DNA of 64,000 nt from Anarhynchus alexandrinus (Eukaryota > Chordata > Aves > Charadriiformes > Charadriidae): the NCBI GenBank assembly GCA_008711295.1, contig VUYV01000214.1, positions 1,131,561 through 1,195,560 on the forward strand, read 5' to 3'. Positions 47,601 to 56,600 of the stretch are shown piece after piece (the stretch's first letter is position 1; every line of letters starts with the position of its first letter). A model generated the notes under the pieces. The model saw nothing but the letters and a program-made list of their open reading frames with translations. It was not told the origin of the DNA and searched no databases. The position numbers and the translations under genes are program-made.

Positions 47601-50600
47601 CTAAAGACCATCTCCAGCTGCAACGGCTGCAGGTCACGAGGTGGACTGTTGGTGTGATCTAGTAGGATGGGTTTGTGTGTTGAGGGAGTTGTGCAACCTT
47701 TGTTTAATGGTTGGGGAGGGGTGGTAGCCACAGGGCTGGGCGTGGGAGGAGAGCCAGTCCTGAGTGCTTTGACACAGTTCCAGTTTACATCCACATCCCG
47801 CGTTCTTCTTGAGCAAAACCAGCCTTTGCTCAGCGTGCTGTGGTAGAGGGGGCACCTGCTTGTAGCCCAACAGCCTGGGCTTTCGGGATAGACCCTTGAA
47901 AAGTAGTTCAGAGTAAGGGGTCCTCCTGTCCTCACTGATCTTTGAGGCATGTTCACTTTATATTTGTTTTTAAGGTAAGTGATTTTTTTTTAAAAAAAAA
48001 AACTTACTAATGAAGTCATAGGTGAAGAATTGCTTCAGAAACACAGTTGCTATAGGGTCTTGCCACTGGCTTGTTCAATATGCTTATTCCATAATATTCA
48101 TAGTTTAGAGTACTGTAGCTTAGGGGAGGACAGGGGATTCTGTAAGCATGCTGTCATTTCCCTGACTGGTAAGTGTGCTTCCTCGGTGTTGCTTTGTCAA
48201 CTTAATTAATACAGGAAAAATGACACTGAGGTATTGAATACCTGTGGGTGCATTGGATAGTTTTCCTGGAGCGCTTTGTATTCTGATTTTTCTAAGAGCT
48301 GACTCAGTTTTTATAAATCAGTCTTGTAAAAATAACCGTTTTTCTTTGGTTGGGAATGTTGTGGCTTGGAGTTCAGATGAAGAACTGTTGATACAGGTGT
48401 TTCCTGACTGAAATGCAGTCTTTGCAAAAGTTGATACCACATGTGGCAACTGTAGCAAGACATCCTTCTGAGTCTGTGCTCATTCTGTTACTAAGCTTTC
48501 AGAGTCCAGATTAACTTTTAACTTTCCTTCTGGGATGCCCATTGCAGATGCAGGTGGTTGGTTTGGCTGGATGATGCCCACGCTGATCCTGTGGCTCGTG
48601 AATGGAGTGATTGTACTCAGCGTGTTCATAAAGCTCCTTGTGCATGGAGAGCCGGTGACTCGGCTGCACTCAAGGTCATCAGTCACATTCTGGAGGCATC
48701 GCAAGCAAGCAGACCTGGATTTGGCACGGGTAAAGTTGCCTTGTCGTTTTGCATCAAATGCGTCTTCTAGGAGGGGGAGTGGGTAAATGTGGCCTAGTGA
48801 GGCAGTGGCTCAGCACTTGCAAGAACAAGGTGTTCCTCGAGTGGATCATCCTGCCTGATTTCAGAGGAGCTGGTGTGAGGTTGTCTTGAGCAGATTGCCA
48901 TCCTCCCTCAGCCGAAATTAGTGAGGCATGGATGTCAGTGTTGGAAGAGGCTTCTAACTTTTGTCCTTGTTCCTTGCTGCTGCATCTTGTAGCAGTCTTT
49001 GGCAGCAAGGTCTTGGGTTTTGTCCAGAATTCAGCCTCTGCTGTGTCTGTCTGCTGTCCTTCAGCCTCTTGGAAGTCTTCTCCGTTGTTGAGGCAACATT
49101 TAGCTTTTGATATGGGGACCATGAAACTTCCATGTTGTTTGAGAAGGCAGGAAGCCCCTTTCACCTAGTGCCAATGTGTCTCACAGGCAGTGCAGGGTCT
49201 GAGCCGTGTGTGGAAGGAGATGTGTAGGGCCAGATTTGAAGCTGGTGTAAATTGCCTTCATGTTTGGCTGTGTGAGGTCAACATAGTCCCAGTAAAGGTC
49301 TTGTCCTAGCTTGCGCATGAGTTTGTCTTGCTCCCAGTGCCAAGGAGGTCCCGAAGTGTCTCTGTGATGGTGCTTTTTGTTGTTGAACCTTTTGCCACGT
49401 TATTTGCAGGGGGATTTTGCTGCAGCTGCGTCAAACCTGCAGACTTGCCTGTCAGTCCTCGGCCGAGCGCTGCCGGCTTCTCGCCTGGACTTGGCCTGCA
49501 GCCTGTCCTGGAACGTGATCCGCTACAGCCTGCAGAAGCTGGCACTGGTGCGGTGGCTGCTGAAGAGGACTTCTCATCAGTGGCGGGCAAGGGAAGCCAC
49601 TGCAGGCTTCGAGGACGAGGCCAAGACCAGCGCTCGGGATGCAGCTCTAGCGTATCACAAGCTCCATCAGCTCCACATAACAGGTAGGAGCAGAGGCAGC
49701 AGATCTGCTGTCCTCGTTTTGCCGAATGAGGAAGGCTCATAGCTGATCCTGGGGGATACAGGGACACCACTATGGCCTCCCTTCTTCTGGGAGGGCTGCT
49801 GTTAGGAATTAGCCTGACAAATTTCAGGAGCTGCTTACTAAAACACAACAGGTTCATGCAATAAAAGAGCTCTGTAAGAACGGTCGAAGCAACAGCAGTA
49901 TCTCGAGTTACGCGTTCCTGACGTTCCTGAGCCTGCTGAGGGTCTTTCCCAAACAGCAGTTGACTGAGTCCAGTCACTTTTTGCTGCTCTTAAGGGCTTG
50001 TTTCATCCCTATCGCTTGGGAATGTGATGTGGAAGCAGGGGCTGGGGTTAATTGCTGGAAGAATTTAAATTTCCGAAGCTGTGTAGAGCACAGATTGCCA
50101 GTTGGTGTTGATATGCTTTGAAAACCTGGGTGTGTGCACATGTACTAAGGAAGTGCTTGAATGTTCCTTGTGAATGGTTGTTTTTGCCACTTCCTTGGCA
50201 GACCAATTTGCAACGTTAATAGGCTCCAAGCACATCAGAAATCCAAGCTAAACTTCCTTCTGCCTAATCATGCTGTGTGAATAGCCGCCATGCCACCAGG
50301 GATAAGTACTTGTCCTTAATACTGTCTGTGTAGGTACAGGTGTGGACTGCAAAGGAGCTCCATCTTAAGATAGCGATGAATATAGTGAGACAAAATTTGC
50401 TGATGACTTTATCCTAACTGCTTTAGCTATACAAGGCTGTCTCGCAGAAGCGAAGCTGTGGATGCCAACCTTGGTATCTGTGGAGGGAAGACTCAGTTAG
50501 GGTTGTTCTGTTGCCTGAATACAATGTAGGCATACAATAATGTAAACTTCTCACGTCAGCAGGTTCTTCTTGTCTCTTTAGGATAGTAGCCCTGCAAATC

Positions 50601-53600
50601 ACGGAAGTATTTAGCAGCTGGTACTACTGCATTCAAAATTAACCATTTTCCTTTCCCTTCTGGTGCAGGTAAACTTCCCTCCAGCTCAGCTTACTCGGGC
50701 TTGCACATGGCCCTGTGTGCTGTGAATCTGGCTGAGTGTGCAGAAGAAAAGATCCCACCCAGCACAATGGCAGAAATCCACCTGACGGCTGCGGTTGGCT
50801 TGAAGACTCGCTGTGGAGGCAAGCTTGGCTTCCTGGCGGTGAGTTGTCTCCTCTCCCATCACCCCTCCAAGCAAAACTCTAGGAAGGTCTGCAAGCTGGC
50901 ATTGCCATAGCTCAGGGCATCTGCTAGCGCTGCAATTACAGTATGGCCTGCAATTATGATATGAGCTGTAATTATGGTGTGACCTTTGTCTTTGGTGGTG
51001 TGTCTCTTTCCCTGGCTGCTGTTCTCAATCTTAGCCTCTCCTTTCCCCAGAGCTACTTTCTAAGCCAGGCTCAAAGCCTGTGCAGCTCAGAGCGGAGTGC
51101 CATTCCTGACTCGTTGCGTTGGCTGTGCCACCCCCTGGGACAGAAGTTTTTTGTGGAGCGAAGCTGGACGGTGAAGTCCGCTGCGAAGGAGAGTCTGTAT
51201 TGCACCCAAAGGAACCCCGGTGAGAGCTGCTTGTGTCCCGAGTGCGTGACCTCCCAGTGCTTTAAGCAGGTGTCTTCTTTGGGAGCTTGCTCTTCTATGT
51301 CCACCCTGCTTGTGGTCTTGATGGGCAAGAGGGGCTGTAGAGCTGAGAGATGTCTCCTCAGCCTGCAGAAGCTGGCTCTCTTCCCTCTGGATACTGTGGT
51401 GTGTCATCCCGGTTGTGTCTTTATATGCTGGAACACAACCTGGATGTGGCCCTGAATGTCTTGGGGAGGGTGACTTTGGGGGTGATCAAGGTTTGTGGCT
51501 GGAGTGCCAGAGGGATGTTTGGCCAAGGGCTGCAGCTTTGTAAATGGATTAAAGGGTTAAAAAGGCCCTGAAAACTTAGTGTTTAGAAATCTTTGCATTA
51601 ATTCCTCAAGAATTTACCTCTGCTGCTCTTCCTCTTGCTCCTACATTTTGACTGTTCTTCTTGGTTGTATCGGGAGATGTTTTTCACTGTATGCAAGTGG
51701 AATGGTTTGGGTTTTTTTCTTCCTCTCTAGCGGATCCTATTGCACAAGTTCATCAGGCGTTCTGTGAGAACCTGCTAGAGCGAGCGGTGGATTCACTCGT
51801 GAAGCCTCAGACTAGGAAAGAGATAGCAGGACAAGAGGAGGAGGAGCCGTGGTAAGTTTGTGTGTTGCGCTGGGGACGCTTGCCGCAACTTCAGGCTTTG
51901 AGGGAGAGCTCAGAACTGTTGACTGAGTGCTCTGGGGCAAATTGAGCAATTAGTCCTTATTAAGGACTTGAAATGACAACATTGGTCTGACCACCGCAGC
52001 TTATTACCTGGGTGAGCTCTCCCTCTTCATATTAAAACCTCTGAAGTCAAAGGTGAAACTCTGACTGTCAACGGGTGTGATAAGGATTTCTGGTTGATTC
52101 CTGAACTGGATGGATGGCGCTTTCTCTAGTGACAAAGTTTAATGATCAGGAACAGGAAAATTAGTGTGCACCTGATGCTTCTATAGAGCAGAACGTCCAC
52201 AGTTCTAAGAGCGTGAAGGTCTGGAATGTTGGAGAGTGACCTCACCGGCTCGCTGCCTTATGCGTAAGAGTGTTCCTTTAACCGAAGTGCCACATTTACC
52301 AGCAGTGAAAAATCAAACTGACACGTGGCAAGAGGGGGAGAGGTGATGTTGGCCGAAATGGTCATTGGCCTCTAAGCTCTGTGATCAAATGAAAGGGACC
52401 AGTAGGTGGGAACTGGAGCGGCATTTTCTACTGAACCGGATCCAGCTCTTTCCTGGACTCCCCAGGAAGCAGAGCCCCAGCCTTTGCCAGCAATTCTGCG
52501 CTGTTTCTAGCTGATCTCCAGATAAGCTGGTGCCAGGCAAATGCTATACAAATACATGGGAAGCTCTGTAAGGATCCTGTCCCAAAAAAGTGTGGGTAAA
52601 AGCCTCACATGGGAAGATAACCCAGTTTCCCTACCTACATAAGGAAAATAGTACACGTTTAGCTTTATTTTCAAACTCATGTCTGTTTTCATAGAATCAT
52701 AGAATGGTTTAGGTTGGAAAGGACCTTGAAGATCATTGAGTTCCAACCCCCCGCCATAGGCAGGGACACTTCCCCTAGACCAGGCTGCCCAAGGCCACGT
52801 CCAGCCTGGCCTTGAACACCTCCAGGGTTGGGGCCTCAACAACCTCTCTGGGCAACCTGTTCCAGTGCCTTAGCACCCTCAAAGTGAAAAACCTCTTCCT
52901 AATGTTCAATCTAAACCTGCCCTCTTCCAGTTTGAAGCCATTCCCCCTTGTCCTATCACTACATGCCCTCGTAAAAAGTCCTTCCCCAAATGGGGAAGGA
53001 TGTTTTCTAGCATTGTTGCAGAGGATGAGCAGCAGTTCAGTCTGATTGCTTGCACAGTACAAATGCTTGTGATCAGAGGCTGCTGTTGACGATGGGAGAA
53101 GGTAGCAGGATTTGTATAAGTGAGGCAGATAGTCAGTATACTTGTGGGAGTCCGTGTCCTGGTAGGAAGGACTGGCTTTAGTAACACAGCAAGCCTTCCC
53201 CTGCCCCTGGGGGTAGGAGCTCATGGATACTCCTCCGTAGCATGCCCCAGGAAATTAGATCGTTGCTGCCTATGGTGCTTTCTCTGATCAACGCTATGAA
53301 CATGTTATCACTTGCATTCATATGTATTTGCATCTATGCAAATAGTCACAGAAATGTTGTTCAGCCTCTTTTGGAGGCAGTGATAGAAAAGGACCCTGTA
53401 ATCAACGTGTAGCATGCGTCACGTCCAGTATCTCTGTATGTGAGGTGAGATAGCTGGGGTTGACTCCAGTTCTGTGCTGGTCTCCTTGCATGGGGAGATG
53501 TGAGGCTGCTCCTCCCTGAGCATCTGTCTGTGCGCTTTTGCTCTCGGGGAGGTCTCTTCGGTTTGGTAGTGTTGTGTTACTGGTAGAGCTTGAACTTTCT

Positions 53601-56600
53601 CCTGGCTTCATGGGTCAACATTGTTTAAAAATGCCTTGTTACTGACGAGAAATGCCTTTAGGCTTTGGTATCTCCTGTTTGACAGCATAGCGAAGGTGTA
53701 CCTTGCTTCTTGTTTCAGCGAGTTCTCCGGTGCCGTGGAGTACCTGAAATTGCTCAACTCTTTCTTGGACTCCATGGGAAGTGGAGCCCCACCCTTTGCC
53801 AGCAGTTCTGTACTCAAGTCCGCCCTGGGTAAGTCTGGCAGAACCGAAGCTCTCCCAGCTGCTGCTGATACGTGTGCCCTCTCTCCCTGCCACCTCTCAA
53901 ACTCCAGGCAAGGAGAAACGCAGTGCTTGGAGTGAGACTTGATTGCTGAGCAGCAGCGCACCACAGTGTGGTACGGTGGCTGGGACTGGAAGAGGGTGGT
54001 TGGGAAGGCTCATAAATTCAGCTGTGTGTTGTAATGCTGAGTGCCCGGGTGGGACCGCTGTTGTTTGTATTGTTGGGCACATTCCAAGGTGAACTCTGTG
54101 CCCTCACCTGAGAGCTTGCTCCTGGCAATGCAAAGTGAGAGGAAGGGTGCAGCATATAAAACCAGCATAACAGTGTTGCAGTTGAGGTACTGGAGGGTTT
54201 TTTTTCCCACTTAATTACCTATTGGACCAAATACAGGTTAACCTCACTTTCACAGCAGCTGTCATGTATATTCCTCAATCTCCAGAGACCTACAACCTCT
54301 GCTGTAGACAAGCTCTGGGCATCTATTGGGAGGCGCTTGGTTTGGTCCATTGGGGGTATTTTTAGTGGGTTAACAGGAGCTGTAGACTCCCTCCGAGCTG
54401 TGCGCTCATCTGGGCTTGGCTGGTAGCAGGCTGCTGGAGTATTTGTCTTGCTTGGTGTTGGTACAGACAGCACCTGGCAGCTCACTGAGATGCTGCTGGA
54501 GCTGTAGACACAGACTGTGCTGTACCTAAAAATGTGGAAGGGAAACTAGATACTTCTTTTTCAAGTGATGATTTTTTTGTATAGGGGGAACTCTGTATTT
54601 GGGTCAATATTGTAATGAAATTTAAAGGCAGCTCAGAGTAGCAGAGCCTATGTCCTTTTGCCCTGGATAGACTTTGAGAAGTTTTTGAGGCGACGTTAAA
54701 TAATGGAGGAAGTGCTACAGGGAACCTGATGTTTTATTTACGAGCTTGCTGGCGATTAGTGCCAAGGCACGGTATATACAAATAAAGTTGTTTCTTTGGG
54801 GTGGTGAGTGGACATCCTTGTCAGGAAGGAAATCAACAGATTTCTGGACAAGTAGATGGGGTAAGTTCTTGTTGACAAGGTACAAACTCAGCACCCAAAA
54901 CTCTACAGTCAGATGCAGGGTGTTTGCAAGTCCCTTTGTGTTCCTGCAGCAGATTTCAGCATTCACCCAGACAGCTGCATTCCCATGGGATCAGTTTGGG
55001 CTCATTAGCGTCGAGCTTGGCAGAAGGCATGGTCAAGGGCACGTGACACCTGCCTGTTTCTCCGAGCGGGAAGGAGCTGGCTGTCCTCTCCTGGGTTGCA
55101 GCTTGTGATTCTGTTTCACAGGCCCTGATGTGGTGTGCCGATGGTGGTCAGCAGCGGTGGCTATGGCAATCGGTTGGCTCAGAGGGGACGATGCAGCTGT
55201 GAGGTCGCATTTCGCAGAAGTGGAGCGCATGCCGAAATCCCTGGAGATGTCAGAGTGCGTAGGCCTCGTACGACTTTCAAACCCCGGCTCCTTCTAAACA
55301 GGAGCAGCTCTTCCCCCAACCCCTGTCCTGTGGGCTACCCCTACCGGTGCTCTGGAGTCGCATGCCTCTTGTGTTCTGGGATGCAGTAATGCACTGTGCT
55401 CAGACATTGATGTGTAGATCAAGGCTTGCAGGCTGATACTAGAACTGTGGACTGGAAGTGTCAGAATTGCTTCTTTAGGGATGTCTTCCAGCTTTGTTCT
55501 AAGTGCACAGCCTCCTGCCTTCCAAAATCAAACAACAGAACTCACACACTAATGGAAAGGCTAGTGTGACCATCTCGGTTCTTTTGCATTAAGGCTGCTT
55601 AGCCAGTTTCCTTCCATTTCTCTGTCCAGTCTGTGTAGGTGAGGAACAATTTTCATCTTTTTTGTCTCTAAGAAATGATATCTCTGCTCTTGAAGATGGA
55701 AAGGTGAAGTCTGATGCTGGTTGCTGCTTGAGCTCAGCTCCTGGCGCAGCCCTGTGGCAGCATGACATGGTACTGCTTGAAAGCAGCGCTTGCTTTCTCT
55801 TTCAGGAATGCCCTGGTGAAAGCCACCTTCTACATGTGTAAAGCCATGCAGGCCTCACTGTCTGGGAAGGCAGATGGACAGCAGAGCTCCCTGGGTCACT
55901 GCGAGAGGGCCAGCAGTCACTTATGGAACAGCCTCAACATGAGCAGCGGCGTCTCCAGCACCGTCCTCAATAACGTAAGAGCTATAAGCCCCAGGATAAC
56001 ACATAGTCTTGTCTTGGGTGTAAAGTTGGTCTTGCTGCAAGTGTGTCACTTCCCCATTGTATCTGCATTCTCCATCCATCCTATGTCTGATGGGAGTAGA
56101 AGGGAAACTTCCTCCCTTTCCTTGCAAAGGGCGTTGGCATCTTTCTGCCTCTGCTGTATGGAGGAGCAGAGCTGCAAGTACAATATTGTTTCCCTGGGCA
56201 TGGTCTCAGATAGCTGAGCTCTTGCTCCTCTTCTGCCAGTAGCTGTCACCTCTTTCTGGTGCTTTGACTGCTTCGAATTTGGCCCACGGAAAGCACCCAT
56301 CTCTCCGTCCTCCAAATTAAGTTGCTGACACCTGTAAAGCGGGACCTCATTAAGTCGAGTCTGCTGTGTTTTGGGCAGCACTCAGGAGTGTTTGAACCCT
56401 CTACTGCAAAAGTGGGACTGTGCCGTGCTATTCCTGCGTTTGCGTGGGGCTTGTTTCTCTTCTTTCCAGGACTACCTAAAGCTGGAGCTTCCCTGCATAG
56501 CATATGGGACGCAGTTCTAGTCCCTTCTGTCGCTCCTGGGTGGCAGCTGTAGTGCATTGTAGTTGCATTGCATGTTGTGGCAGTAACTGTGCAATGTTTC

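Larger units (their letters stand above)
40509..50668 (+). other. SREBF2 introns 2-10
   Basis: Introns 40509-41406, 41589-42781, 42923-44708, 44931-46052, 46168-46375, 46558-47352, 47546-48547, 48730-49409 and 49684-50668. No transposon, RNA gene or further exon recognised; poly-T/poly-A runs occur near 47986. Confidence 0.55.
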
